56,326 bases of DNA from Streptomyces aidingensis (GTDB lineage Bacteria; Actinomycetota; Actinomycetes; Streptomycetales; Streptomycetaceae): positions 1 to 56,326 of the forward strand of contig NZ_FOLM01000018.1 in the NCBI RefSeq assembly GCF_900112355.1. The letters are read 5' to 3'. Below the pieces are notes generated by a model, which saw only the letters and a program-made list of their open reading frames with translations, did no database searches and was not told where the DNA came from. The position numbers were made by a program, and so were the translations under genes. Shown piece after piece: positions 43,929 through 53,752 of the stretch (its first letter is position 1; each line of letters starts with the position of its first letter).

Positions 43929-44747
43929 TCAGGGGGCGCCGGGTGCGCCGGGTCGGCCGGGTCGGCCGGGTGCGCCGGGTGCGCCGAGGGCGCCGTGGAC
44001 CGCCCGGAGCAGTTCCGCCTGCGCGGTGCGGAGGAAGAAGTGGCCGCCGGGCAGCACGTGCCGGGTGAACCGGCCGGCGGTCTCCTCGGCCCAGGGCGCC
44101 ATCCGCTCGGGCGGCACCTCCGCGTCGTCGCGGCCGGCAAAGGCCACCACCGGGCAGTCCAGCGGCCTCTCCGGCCGGTAGCGGTAGGTCTCGCAGACCG
44201 CGAAGTCGGCCCTGATGACCGGCAGGAAGAGCCGGAGCAGTTCCGGCTCCGCGCGCAGTTCTTCGGGCAGGCCGCCCAGGGCGGCGATCCGGGCGGCGAT
44301 CCGGGCGGCGGGCAGGTCGTGCACCCGGGGGCTGCCGCCGCGCAGCCGGGGGGCCGGTCCCGCGGAGACGAACAGCACCCGCGGCTCGCCGGCGCCCCGG
44401 CGGCGCAGTTCGCGGGCCAGTTCGAAGGCGATGAGCGCGCCCATGCTGTGGCCGAAGAGGGCCCAGGGCACGTCGAGTTCGTTCCGCAGCGCCGAGGCCA
44501 GCGCGTCGACCAGCGGTCCCAGACGGGTGTAGGCGGGGGTGCGCCAGCGGGTCTGGCGGCCGGGCAGTTCGATGGCGCAGACCTCGGTGTGCTCGCCGAG
44601 GGCGCCGCGCCAGGGCGCGTAGACCGAGGCGGCGCCGGCCACATAGGGCAGGCAGAACAGCCGCAGGGACGGCGGGTCCCGGCGCGGCGGGCCGACGATC
44701 CAGCCGTCGGCCCGCCCGGTCACCGAGCGGGGTGCGGTGGGGTTCAT
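43929..44747 (-). CDS. Type II thioesterase (second copy)
   Basis: 272 aa. It has the opening LFCLPYVAGAASVYAPW, nucleophile Ser in GHSMGAL, an Asp in FAGRDDAEVPPERM and His in PGGHFFL. Its sequence is well separated from the other type II thioesterase of the cluster, so it probably edits the NRPS carriers while the other serves the PKS (inference). ATG 44747 has AGGAGACCCGC upstream. The C-terminus is a repeated Gly-Ala-Pro/Gly-Arg-Pro tail encoded by a 9-bp tandem repeat (about 43929-43985). It lies 12 bp upstream of the aaRS-like gene. Confidence 0.92.
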   Translation of the reverse strand: MNPTAPRSVTGRADGWIVGPPRRDPPSLRLFCLPYVAGAASVYAPWRGALGEHTEVCAIELPGRQTRWRTPAYTRLGPLVDALASALRNELDVPWALFGHSMGALIAFELARELRRRGAGEPRVLFVSAGPAPRLRGGSPRVHDLPAARIAARIAALGGLPEELRAEPELLRLFLPVIRADFAVCETYRYRPERPLDCPVVAFAGRDDAEVPPERMAPWAEETAGRFTRHVLPGGHFFLRTAQAELLRAVHGALGAPGAPGRPGRPGAPGAP

Positions 44748-44814
44748 GCGGGTCTCCTGGTCCGGGCTCTGCCGGTGGGCGGGGGGTGGCACGGTGCGGC
44801 GGTGCGGCCGGGAC

Positions 44815-46149
44815 TCAGGAAGCGCCGTCCCCGGCCCGGTTCTCGGGGCCGGTGCCGGTCCCGGTGCCCGCCCCCGTCCCGGTCCCGGGGCCGGCGGCCG
44901 GTACCGGCTTCCGCTCCGGGGCGTCCGCCGGGGCGGCGGCGGGGCCGTCCGTGTCGGCCACCGAGGTGGCCACCTCGGGCACCGGGGGCCGGGCGGCGAG
45001 GTTGGAGACGGCGCACACCACGGCCGTGCCGGCCATCACCAGGTACATGACGCGGTAGTCGATCACGCCGATCAGGGCCGCTCCGGCGGCGATGGACATC
45101 GCCTGCGCGGCCTCCGTGACGCTGCCGAAGGCCGCGTTGACCCGGCCCTGCATGCGCGAGGGCGTGTACAGATGCAGGGCGGTGCCCAGGGACACCACCA
45201 CAAAGGGCAGGCCGAGTCCGAAGAAGACCACCCCGGCCAGGAACAGCGGCACCTCCCGGAACAGGCACAGCAGCAGGCCGACGGCCATCAGGGCGTATCC
45301 GGCGCTGCTCGCCCGCATCTCGCCGGACCGCTGCACGATCCGGCCGGCCAGGATGCCCCCGAGGACGGAGCCGCCTCCCTGGAGGGAGGTGATCACGCCG
45401 AGGAAGGCGGCCTGCTGGCCCAGTCCCTTGTCGTTCGCGGCGAACACGGCGGTCTCCAGCAGGCCGATGACCGCCATGAAGGTGATGGTCACCAGGGCGA
45501 GCCGGAGCAGCAGCGGCACCCGGCGGATGAAGCGGAATCCGGCGACCACCGAGGTGCGGAAGGGTTCCCCGGCGGGCTCCGGATCGGATTCGGTGATGTC
45601 GATGGAGGCCAGCAGGAGTACGGCCACCAGGAAGGTGCCGGCACCGAGCACGGCCAGGGCGTTGCCGCCGAACAGGGCGTAGATCCCGGCGCCCAGGGCC
45701 GGCGAGACGATGCGCACGCCTTCGCGCACCGTGATGATCAGCGAGCGGGCGGCGGCGGCGTCCGCCGAGGGCAGGACGTCCTTCAGCAGCGCCGGCCGGA
45801 CCGGGGTCGCGGAGAACACCCCGTAGCCGAGCGTGACCAGGTAGATGATCCACACCTGGCCGGGGCCGCGTACCGCGAGCAGCATCAGGACAAGGACCGC
45901 CATGCACAGGTACATGCGCAGCAGCAGCAGCCGGCGGCGGACCCGGTCGACGACATGGCCGAGCAGCGGTGCGGCCAGCCCCGGCACCGTGATGACCAGG
46001 AAGACGAGGCCGGCGGCGGCGTCCGAACCCGTGAGGTCCTTGACCCAGATGGCGAGGGAAAGGTAGACGGCGGTCTCACCGAAGCTGGTCACCGCCTCGC
46101 TGAGAAACAGCCTGCGGAAGCGGCGGTTGGTGCGGAGCAGTCTCCACAT
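44815..46149 (-). CDS. MFS transporter, probable product exporter
   Basis: 444 aa with about 12 hydrophobic spans. The N-terminus (RTNRRFRRLFLSEAVTSFGE) and the loop VDRVRRRLLLLRMYLC after the second or third span fit the major facilitator group that includes macrolide efflux proteins. The last ~50 residues are a disordered Pro/Gly/Thr tail. It has an AAGGAGAGAG ribosome-binding site. Its position in the operon suggests export of the peptide-polyketide product or self-protection. Confidence 0.9.
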   Translation of the reverse strand: MWRLLRTNRRFRRLFLSEAVTSFGETAVYLSLAIWVKDLTGSDAAAGLVFLVITVPGLAAPLLGHVVDRVRRRLLLLRMYLCMAVLVLMLLAVRGPGQVWIIYLVTLGYGVFSATPVRPALLKDVLPSADAAAARSLIITVREGVRIVSPALGAGIYALFGGNALAVLGAGTFLVAVLLLASIDITESDPEPAGEPFRTSVVAGFRFIRRVPLLLRLALVTITFMAVIGLLETAVFAANDKGLGQQAAFLGVITSLQGGGSVLGGILAGRIVQRSGEMRASSAGYALMAVGLLLCLFREVPLFLAGVVFFGLGLPFVVVSLGTALHLYTPSRMQGRVNAAFGSVTEAAQAMSIAAGAALIGVIDYRVMYLVMAGTAVVCAVSNLAARPPVPEVATSVADTDGPAAAPADAPERKPVPAAGPGTGTGAGTGTGTGPENRAGDGAS

Positions 46150-46248
46150 GTGCTCTCTCCTTCTCGGCCGGCCGGCAGGTGCCGGGCGCGGCGGGCCGGC
46201 GGCGGCGCCGCGGCGGCCTGCCGCCGGCCGGATCCGCTCAGTCGGTGG

Positions 46249-46464
46249 TCAGCGCTCGCCCATGGCCAGGCGGAGACTCTTGGGCCGCATGTCCGTCCAC
46301 ACCTCTTCGATGTGGGCCAGGCACTCGTCGCGGGTGCCGCGCACCCCGGCGGTGTGCCAGCCGTCCGGGAGCGGCCGGCCCGCGGCCCAGATGGAGTACT
46401 GCTCCTCGTCGTTGACGACGACCTCGTACGGCTCGGCCGCGGTGGTGGTCGAGGACTCGCTCAT
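46249..46464 (-). CDS. MbtH-like NRPS accessory protein
   Basis: 71 aa. It has the family pattern VVVNDEEQYSIW, GWHTAGVRGTRDECLAHI and EVWTDMRPKSLR, including the Trp residues that contact adenylation domains. MbtH proteins help fold and activate partner A domains. It lies 120 bp after the T-C-A-T NRPS gene; that spacer contains degenerate GTGCGGTGCTG repeats. It may serve one or both NRPSs. Confidence 0.96.
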   Translation of the reverse strand: MSESSTTTAAEPYEVVVNDEEQYSIWAAGRPLPDGWHTAGVRGTRDECLAHIEEVWTDMRPKSLRLAMGER

Positions 46465-46584
46465 GGTCGTTCCCTTTCGGTCGCAGGGTGCGTACTGATG
46501 TGACGCGGTGCTGTGCGGTGCTGTCTGCGGTGGTGCTGTCGTGCGGTGCGGTGCGGTACCGGGCCGGGCCGGGCGGGCCGGGGC

Positions 46585-49500
46585 TCAGCCGGAGGCCGCG
46601 GGGGGCCGGCCGGCCGGTCCGCCGTCCTCCTGCCGGACGGCCGCGATCAGCCCGCCCAGGGTGGGGTCGGCGAAGAAGTCGGCAAGGTCCACGGCGGTGC
46701 CGAACTTCTCGTCCACCCGGGCGAGCAGCTTCAGCGCCTTGATGGAGTGGCCGCCGCCGGCGACGAAGCTGTCGTCCGGGTGGGCCCGGTCCACGCCGAG
46801 GGCGTCGCACCACAGGGCGGTGACTCCCTCGGCGACGGGATCGGTGCCCGCGGCACCGCCGCCGGGGGCACCGGGGCGGGGGAGGTCGCGGGGCAGCCAC
46901 GCCAGCAGCGCGGCCCGGTCCACCTTGCCGTTGGCGTTGAGCGGCAGCCGGTCGGTGACCACCACGGCCGGGACCATGTAGGGCGGCAGTGTGCCGCGCA
47001 GTTCCCCGGTGAGAGCGGCGGCGTCGGGCAGGCCGGCCCCGCCCGCGACGCAGGCCAGCAGTTCGGTGCCGTCGGGGGTGGCCCGGGCGAAGGCCACCGC
47101 GTCGGTGACGCCGGGCAGGGAGCGCAGCGCCAGTTCGATCTCGCCGAGTTCCACCCGGAAGCCGCGGACCTTGACCTGGTCGTCGGTCCGGCCGAGGAAG
47201 AGAAACGTTCCGTCGGGCCGCGGGCGCACCCGGTCCCCGGTGCGGTAGAGGCGTCCCCCGGCCCGGCCGCCGAAGGGGTCGGGCACGAACGAGGCGGCGG
47301 TGAGGGCCGGGTTGCCGTGATAGCCGTGGGCCAGGCCGTCCCCGCCGACATACAGCTCGCCCTCCTCGCCGGGCGCCACCGGCCGGCCGTCGGGCCCCAG
47401 CGCATGGGCGGTCGAGCCGGACAGGGCGCGTCCGATCGGCAGCGGGCCCGGTTCCAGGTCCGCCGCGGTGACCTGCTGCAGGGTGCTCACCGTGGTGTTC
47501 TCCGTCGGGCCGTAGACGTTCACCACCCGGGCCGGCGGACGGCCGGCCAGCAGCCGGGCCAGGCGCTCCTCGTCGGCCTTCTCACCGCCGAAGACCAGCA
47601 GCCGGACCCCGCCCAGGGCGTCCGGGGCGAAGTCGATGACGGTGTTGAGCAGCGCGGTGGGCAGGCCGAGGACGGTGATGCGGTGCTCCGCGAGGAAGGC
47701 CCGCAGCCGGGCCGGGGACAGCACGTCCTCCTTGTCGCCGACCACCAGCAGCGCGCCGGCGCCCAGCGCGCCCCAGACCTCCAGGGTCGCCGCGTCGAAC
47801 GCCGGATTGCACACATGGGCGACCCGGTCGTCCGCGCGGATGGCCAGGCCCTCGGCGTCGGGGACCAGCCGGCTGATCCCGCGGTGCGGGATCACCACCG
47901 TCTTGGGGCGCCCGGTGGAGCCGGAGGTGGACATCAGATAGGCGATGTCCTCGCCGGTCACCGGCACCGGAACGGTCCCGGCGGCCCGCCCCGCGGGGTC
48001 CGCGGGCATATCCTCCAGGCGGAGCAGGGGCAGCTCCGGCGGCAGCCCGGGCGGGGCCTGCCCCGCCACCAGAGCCGCGTCCGCGACCCCCCGCACGGCG
48101 GTGCGGAGGCGGTCCGGCGGCTGGTCGGGGTCGAGCGGAAGATAGGCGCAGCCGGCGTAGTGGATGCCCAGGCAGGCGAGGACGGTCCCGGCGCCGCGCG
48201 GCATCGGCACGGCGACCACCGAGCCGCGGCCGAGTCCGGCCGCCCGCAGCCCGGCGGCCACGGCCAGGGCCCTGGCGTCGAGTTCGCGGTAGCTGAGCTC
48301 GGTGTCCCGGTGCCGCAGGGCCGGGGCGTCCGGCCGCTGCCGGGCGTGCAGCCGGACGAGTTCCGGCAGGGGCCGCCCGCCGGCGGCCACGGGGCCGGAG
48401 ACGGGGGCGGGCACGGGGCCGGGCACGGGCACAGGGGCGGGGCCGGGGGCGCGCAGCGGCTCGTCCGGACGGGAGAAGGCCGCCTGGGCCGCCGCCATCA
48501 TGACGGTGTGCGCCTCCGCGGCCCGCTCCGCGGAGAACAGCCCGCTGAGGTATTCGAACTCGGCGACGGTGCGGTCCGCCTGCCGGGTCACCGACCACAG
48601 CAGCTCGTACTTGGCGGTGCCGGTCGGCAGCAGTTCGCGCCGTGCCCGGAGCCCGTCCAGCCGCAGCACGCAGCCGGAGGCGTCGAGATAGGTCAGGCCG
48701 GTCTGCACCAGCGGGGCCCGGCCGGGCTCGCCCTGCGCGCCGAGTTCCGCGACGATGGCCTGGAAGGGCACGCCCTGGTGGGCCAGCGCCTCGGTGAGGC
48801 CCCGGCGCACCTGGCGGGCCAGGTCACGGGCGGTGACGCCCTCCGGGAGCCGCAGCCGCAGCGGCAGCGGGTCCACGAACATGCCGATCTCGTCCCGCTG
48901 TTCGCCGCTGCGGGAGGAGACCGCCACGCCGGCCACCAGATCCCGCTGGCCGGTCAGCGCCAGCAGGCCGGCGGCATAGGCGACGGTCCAGGTCATGTAG
49001 GGGCTCAGCCGTTCCCGGGCGGCCATCTCCGCCATCCGGTCCAGCAGCTGCGGGTCGCAGACCAGGGTGTGCACCGCGCCGGCGCCGTCCGGCACGGCGG
49101 GCCGCGGCAGGTCGTGCGGCAGGGCGATGCCCCGGGGACAGCCGGCCAGGGTCCGCCGCCACCAGGCACGGGACTCGTCCCGGTCGAGCAGCCGGGAGGC
49201 GGCGGCGGAGGGCCGCTCCCGGGGCGGCGCGGCCTGCTGCCCGCCGGGCCCCGGCGCCGCCGAGTACAGCCGCCCCAGGCCGTCCTCCAGCAGGGCCAGC
49301 GAGGCGCCGTCGCACACCAGGTGATGCACGGTGAGCAGCAGCAGGGTGCCCTGGTCGCCGCGGTCCACCGCCAGGGCGCGCAGCAGCGGCGGGCGGGACA
49401 GGTCGAAGGGCGCGCGGGCGTAGTCGTCGATCAGCTCCCGCAGCGCGGGCTCCGGCACGCCGCGGGCGTCCAGCCAGCGGCAGGGCACGCTCACCCGTTC

Positions 49501-49995
49501 CGCGGTGACGGCCCGGCCCGGCGCCTCGAATCCGCGGCGCAGGGCGCCGTGGCGGGCGGCGAGGGCGTCCAGCGCGGCCCGCAGCCGCAGCACGTCGATG
49601 CCGCCGGGGAAGCGGTAGAGCGCGGCGATGTGGTACTGGGGCGAGCCCGGACGCAGGCGTTCCGCGATCCACAGCCTTTCCTCGGCTGGGGTCAGCGGGC
49701 GCTGTTCGCCCGTGGCCGTGGCCGGGGGCCCGGTCAGCGCGGCGAGCAGCTCCCCGAACCGGGGGTACTGGTACAGGATGTCCAGGTCGAGTTCGGTGCC
49801 GGTGAGGGCGCGCAGGCTGAGGGCGGTCTCCACGGCCAGCCCGGAGTCGCCGCCCTCCAGGAAGAAGTCGTCCTGCGGGCCGACATGGTCCACGCCCAGG
49901 ACGGCGCACCAGATCCCGGTGACCGCCTCCCGCAGGCCCTCCGCGGTGCCGTCCCGGTCCCCGGCCGGGCCGGCCGTTCCGGTCGGCTCAGCCAT
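46585..49995 (-). CDS. NRPS: T-C-A-T, with an N-terminal carrier domain lacking its own A domain
   Basis: 1136 aa. T1 (~15-90, Ser51 in EGGDSG), C (~105-460, HHLVCDG near 224), A (~480-990, STSGSTGRPK, NVYGPTE, YRTGDRV, NGKVDR) and T2 (~1040-1115, Ser1084 in GGGHSIKAL). There is no TE. The ATG at 49995 overlaps the carbamoyltransferase stop by 8 bp and has GGAGG upstream. By hand alignment to GrsA the A-domain specificity positions read about D-A-L-G-V-G-V-V-S-K, which I cannot match to a known substrate. An N-terminal T without a cognate A must be loaded in trans or by another protein's A domain; the aaRS-like ligase is a candidate. T2 probably hands over to the NRPS carrying the TE. Confidence 0.92.
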   Translation of the reverse strand: MAEPTGTAGPAGDRDGTAEGLREAVTGIWCAVLGVDHVGPQDDFFLEGGDSGLAVETALSLRALTGTELDLDILYQYPRFGELLAALTGPPATATGEQRPLTPAEERLWIAERLRPGSPQYHIAALYRFPGGIDVLRLRAALDALAARHGALRRGFEAPGRAVTAERVSVPCRWLDARGVPEPALRELIDDYARAPFDLSRPPLLRALAVDRGDQGTLLLLTVHHLVCDGASLALLEDGLGRLYSAAPGPGGQQAAPPRERPSAAASRLLDRDESRAWWRRTLAGCPRGIALPHDLPRPAVPDGAGAVHTLVCDPQLLDRMAEMAARERLSPYMTWTVAYAAGLLALTGQRDLVAGVAVSSRSGEQRDEIGMFVDPLPLRLRLPEGVTARDLARQVRRGLTEALAHQGVPFQAIVAELGAQGEPGRAPLVQTGLTYLDASGCVLRLDGLRARRELLPTGTAKYELLWSVTRQADRTVAEFEYLSGLFSAERAAEAHTVMMAAAQAAFSRPDEPLRAPGPAPVPVPGPVPAPVSGPVAAGGRPLPELVRLHARQRPDAPALRHRDTELSYRELDARALAVAAGLRAAGLGRGSVVAVPMPRGAGTVLACLGIHYAGCAYLPLDPDQPPDRLRTAVRGVADAALVAGQAPPGLPPELPLLRLEDMPADPAGRAAGTVPVPVTGEDIAYLMSTSGSTGRPKTVVIPHRGISRLVPDAEGLAIRADDRVAHVCNPAFDAATLEVWGALGAGALLVVGDKEDVLSPARLRAFLAEHRITVLGLPTALLNTVIDFAPDALGGVRLLVFGGEKADEERLARLLAGRPPARVVNVYGPTENTTVSTLQQVTAADLEPGPLPIGRALSGSTAHALGPDGRPVAPGEEGELYVGGDGLAHGYHGNPALTAASFVPDPFGGRAGGRLYRTGDRVRPRPDGTFLFLGRTDDQVKVRGFRVELGEIELALRSLPGVTDAVAFARATPDGTELLACVAGGAGLPDAAALTGELRGTLPPYMVPAVVVTDRLPLNANGKVDRAALLAWLPRDLPRPGAPGGGAAGTDPVAEGVTALWCDALGVDRAHPDDSFVAGGGHSIKALKLLARVDEKFGTAVDLADFFADPTLGGLIAAVRQEDGGPAGRPPAASG

Positions 49996-51793
49996 CGGTG
50001 CCTCCGGTTCCGGCCGGGCCCGCGGGCTCCCGGACCACCAGCCAGTCCCCGATGGCCAGGGCGTCCAGGGTGGAGCGGGCATAGGTGGCGACGGCGTCCA
50101 GCGGCGTCCGGACGATCGGCTGGCCCTTCAGATTGAAGGAGGTGTTGAGCACCATCGGGATGCCGAGGTCGTCGCCGAGCCGGCGGATCAGCGCGTGGAA
50201 ACGGGGTGCGGAGTCCCGCTCGACGACCTGCACCCGGGCCGAGCCGTCCACATGGGTGATGGCCGGCAGCCGGTCGCGGTACTTCTCCCGCACCTGGGTG
50301 ACGAACAGCATGTGCCGGTAGAGCCGCTCCCGGCCGGGCTCGATCTCGAAGTACTCGCCCGCTTCCTCCGCCGCCACCGCCGGGGCGAAGGGCCGGAACT
50401 CCTCACGCTGCTTGACCACCGCGTTCAGATGGGCGCGCATGCCGGGCGCGGCCGGGTCGGCCAGGATGCTGCGGTTGCCCAGGGCCCGCGGGCCGAACTC
50501 CATGCGCCCCTGGTACCAGGCGACCACCGCTCCGGAACCGATCAGGGCGGAGACCTCCTTCAGCAGCTGCCCGTCGGCAAGGCGGCGCACCCGGTGGCCG
50601 GGCCCCAGGGTTTCCAGGGCCCGCTCGGTCTCCGCCTCGCCGAACTCCTCGCCCCAGTACGGCATGGTCATGCTCATCGGCCGCGGGGCGGACGGCACAT
50701 GTTCGCGCAGCACATGCAGTGCGGCGCCGAGCGCGGTTCCGTCGTCACCGGCGGCGGGCTGGACGAAGACGTCGTCGAACAGCCCGCTGCGGGCGATCAG
50801 CCCGTTGGCGGTGCAGTTCAGCGCCACCCCGCCGGCCATGCACAGATTGCGGGACGGCTCGGCGCCGGTCGCGGCGAAGCCCTCGGTGAGCACGAAGAGC
50901 AGGCTCCGCTCCAGCGCGCGCTGGAGCACCGCGGCGATATCCATGTGCCGCTGCTCGACCGGGGCGTCGGGGTGCCGGGCGGGCCCGAACAGCTCCTCCA
51001 GGCGGCGGATGGCGCCCCGGTGGGTCTCCCGCTCCTCCGGCGTCCGGTCGTGGGCCAGCAGCGGCACCGTCAGCCGGCCGCCGGGCCGGTGCGTCACCAG
51101 CGGGCCGGCGTCCGGGAAGGCGCCGGGGTCGCCGTAGGGGGCGAGCCCCATCACCTTGTACTCGTCCATGCCGGGCAGAAAGCCCAGATACTGGGTGACG
51201 ACGCTGTACAGGATGCCCAGGGAGGCGGAGACCGGGTAGCCGCGCAGGGAGCGCAGCTGGCCGCCGTCTCCGCGGAACAGCGAGGTGGACTCCGACTCCC
51301 CCATGGCGTCGGCCACCAGGACGGTGGCGTCGGCGAAGCCGCTGAGGTGGTAGCTGCTGGCGGCGTGGGCCAGGTGGTGCGGGACGCGGACCAGCTTGCG
51401 CCGCCAGTCCTGGTCCGGGTAGTGCGCGCCCAGCACCTCCCGCTGGACCTCTTCGCTGTAGACCTCCCGGTACCAGCGGCGCAGGTAGTCGTCGAGCTCG
51501 AAGGTCGGGGAGGGCGTGTAGCGGAAGCCGTGGGCGACGAGGTCCACATCGTCCAGGGTGGCGCCGGCCATGCGCAGACAGGCGGCGACGGCGTCGGCGG
51601 GGAACGCCCCGGTGCCCTTGTCGCCGTCGTGCCGCTCCTGCGCGGAGGCCGCGACGACGCCGTTCTCGTCCACCAGGGCGGCGGCCGAGTCCAGGCCCTG
51701 CACCAGGCGCTGCTCCCGCCAGTCGAGTCCGGGCAGCATCTTCTTCTTGAGGGCACTCGCCCGGTCGAGTCCGCTGATTCCTAGGACCAGCAC
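49988..51793 (-). CDS. O-carbamoyltransferase, NodU/CmcH/TobZ family
   Basis: 601 aa, GTG start with AGGAGA 7 bp upstream. The Kae1-like N-terminal part has GISGLD, the metal-binding HHLAHAASSYHLSGF, GMDEYKVMGLAPYG and MAGGVALNC. The YrdC-like part includes EFGPRALGNRSILADP and a C-terminal LNTSFNLKGQPIV. The family makes carbamoyl-adenylate from carbamoyl phosphate and ATP and transfers carbamoyl to a hydroxyl (nodulation factor, tobramycin, cephamycin). It is translationally coupled to both flanking NRPS genes, so it belongs to the pathway and implies a carbamate on a hydroxylated building block or the product. No sugar genes are present, so the acceptor is probably not a glycoside. Confidence 0.94.
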   Translation of the reverse strand: MLVLGISGLDRASALKKKMLPGLDWREQRLVQGLDSAAALVDENGVVAASAQERHDGDKGTGAFPADAVAACLRMAGATLDDVDLVAHGFRYTPSPTFELDDYLRRWYREVYSEEVQREVLGAHYPDQDWRRKLVRVPHHLAHAASSYHLSGFADATVLVADAMGESESTSLFRGDGGQLRSLRGYPVSASLGILYSVVTQYLGFLPGMDEYKVMGLAPYGDPGAFPDAGPLVTHRPGGRLTVPLLAHDRTPEERETHRGAIRRLEELFGPARHPDAPVEQRHMDIAAVLQRALERSLLFVLTEGFAATGAEPSRNLCMAGGVALNCTANGLIARSGLFDDVFVQPAAGDDGTALGAALHVLREHVPSAPRPMSMTMPYWGEEFGEAETERALETLGPGHRVRRLADGQLLKEVSALIGSGAVVAWYQGRMEFGPRALGNRSILADPAAPGMRAHLNAVVKQREEFRPFAPAVAAEEAGEYFEIEPGRERLYRHMLFVTQVREKYRDRLPAITHVDGSARVQVVERDSAPRFHALIRRLGDDLGIPMVLNTSFNLKGQPIVRTPLDAVATYARSTLDALAIGDWLVVREPAGPAGTGGTDG

Positions 51794-51794
51794 G

Positions 51795-53752
51795 TCATTC
51801 TCCTGTCTGTCCGGTGGGGCCGCGGAGGGCGTCGGCGACGGCCTTCACCCAGGGGCGGCGCAGAAGCTGGAAGTGGTCGCCGTCGGCGCGGGTGACCGTG
51901 AGGGTGCCGGTCAGCTCCCGCCAGGCGGCGATCACCGCGCGGTCGTCCACGGGGCCGTTGCCGTCCCCCCGGGCGAGAAGCAGTTCCGCCGGGCCGGCGA
52001 AGGCGGCCGGCCGGTGGGCCGTGAGGCCCGCGAGCATGTCGCGCCAGAAGCCCATCAGCGTGGCGGTGGTGGCGGCATCGAGTCCGGCCACCTCCTCCGG
52101 GTCGACGCCGAGGGTGGCGAAGAGGCGGTCGGCGTCGTCGGCGCCCAGCAGCGCTCCGGGCCCCTGCGCGGCGACCCGGTCGCGGAGGGCGTCCAGCGCG
52201 GCGAGGTCCGCCGCGGCGGCCTCGGCCGCCTCGGTGTCCTCGGTGTCCTCGGCGGCCTGGGCGTGCTGGGGGTGGGAGTCGATCAGCACCAGGCGGTGGG
52301 CGTGCACGCCCCGGCCCGCCAGTGCCCGGGCGAGTTCGTGGGCGAGCACTCCGCCGGCCGACCAGCCGGCGATCACCGGGGCCCGGTCGCCGAGGACCGG
52401 CGCCAGTTCCCCGGCGTAGCGGCCGGCCAGGGCGGCGAGGTCGGTGGCCGGCGGGCCCGCGGCGCCGCCGACGTCGCCCTGCACGCCGTAGACCTCGAAG
52501 GGGGCGGTCAGGCCGTCCAGCAGGTCCCGGTAGCAGAACAGGGTGCCGCCCAGGGGGTGGACCAGCACCAGGGGGCGTTCGCCCGGGGTGCCGCCCAGGG
52601 GGACGACGCTGCGGCCGTCCGGCGCCTCGCGGTGCGGCGGCAGCTCCGCCACCCGGGCCGCCTGGCCGGCGACCGTGGAGGCGGTGTAGAGGTGGGCGAG
52701 CGGAATCCTGGTGCCGAACTCCTTGCTCAGTTGCAGGGCGAGGCGGACGGCGAGCAGCGAGTGGCCGCCGAGGGCGAAGAAGTCGTCGTGCACGCCGATG
52801 CCGGTGATGCCCAGCACCTCCTGCCAGACGGCCGCGACACGCCGCTCGGTCCCGGTGCGCGGGGGCACGAGATCCCGGTGGGGCGACGGCCCGGCCGCCA
52901 GGCCGTCCGGCACGGTCAGTGCCCTGCGGTCGAGTTTGCCGCCGGGGGTCATCGGCAGTGCCTCGACCGGGACCAGCAGTGCGGGGACGGCCGCGGCCGG
53001 GAGCCGGCCGGCCAGATGGTCCCGGATGCTGTCGTGGTCCGGGGCGGCCTGCCCCTCGGCCATGACGAGATGGGCGACGAGTTGCAGCCGCCGGTCGGTG
53101 CCGAGGCGGTGGGCGCTGACCGCGGCGGCGGTCACCGCCGGGTGGCCGCGCAGCGCCGCCTCGACCTCCTCCGGCTCGATCCGCTGGCCCAGAATCTTCA
53201 CCTGGTGGTCATTGCGCCCCAGGAACTCGATCTGCCCGTCCGCCGTATAACGCCCCAGATCGCCGGTGCGGTACAGCCGCTCCCCCGGCGCGCCGAACGG
53301 ATCGGGCACAAACACCCCGGCCGTCACCCCGGGCCGGTTCAGATACCCCCGCCCCACACCAGGACCACCGATGACGATCTCCCCGGCCGTGCCCGGCGGC
53401 ACCGGCTCCAGCCGCTCGTTCACCAGATGCACCCGGGCACTGCCGTAGGGCCGGCCGATCACGGGGGTGCTGCCGGCCGTCATCTCGGCGCGGGTGGCGT
53501 CGACCGATGCCTCGGTCGGGCCGTAGGTGTCGTAGGCGGTGACGCCGGGGTGGGCGGCCAGTGCCCGCCACAGGTCGGGCGGGCAGGGTTCGCCGCCCGC
53601 GGTGACGATCTGCGGCGGGTGGGGGGCGTCCAGCAGTCCGGCCTCGACGAGAAGCTGGATCTGCGAGGTGGTGGCGCCGATGTTGTCCACCGCCCGGTCC
53701 GGGTCCTGGGCGCGCTCCACCAGATGCCGGGGGTCACGGCCCTCGGTGCCGG
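51795..53752 (-). CDS. NRPS, 3' part after the frameshift: rest of A, T, TE
   Basis: Downstream of the homopolymer the frame encodes the second half of an A domain (GGEPCPPDLW, TYGPTEAS, YRTGDLGRY, GGKLDRR), then T (GGHSLLAVRL) and a C-terminal thioesterase (~250 aa, Ser in GWSAGG, His in DGDHFQLL). It ends 2 bp before the carbamoyltransferase GTG. No good independent start is seen, so this is the 3' half of one NRPS gene rather than a separate gene. In the A domain the residue aligned with GrsA 331 is Asp (SVDATR), unlike ordinary alpha-amino acid codes. The TE would release the finished peptide by hydrolysis or cyclisation. A8-T sequences are near-identical to those of the preceding module. 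Confidence 0.85.
53071..53165. repeat. 95-bp sequence repeated exactly at the right end of the window
   Basis: Bases 53071-53165 are identical to 56232-56326, the last 95 bases. They encode the same part of two consecutive A domains (core 8 region). A second near-identical block covers the A-T junctions at about 52743-52850 and 55909-56018. Confidence 0.9.

Noticed and set aside
46585..49995. Assigning an amino acid to the A domain of the T-C-A-T NRPS
   Set aside because: The hand-derived code (about DALGVGVVSK) does not match a code I know, and hand alignment may be off by a residue.
53480..53752. Arg/Pro-rich extension of the NRPS frame past the homopolymer
   Set aside because: Out-of-frame translation of the A domain; no domain similarity. 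The real continuation is in the other frame.
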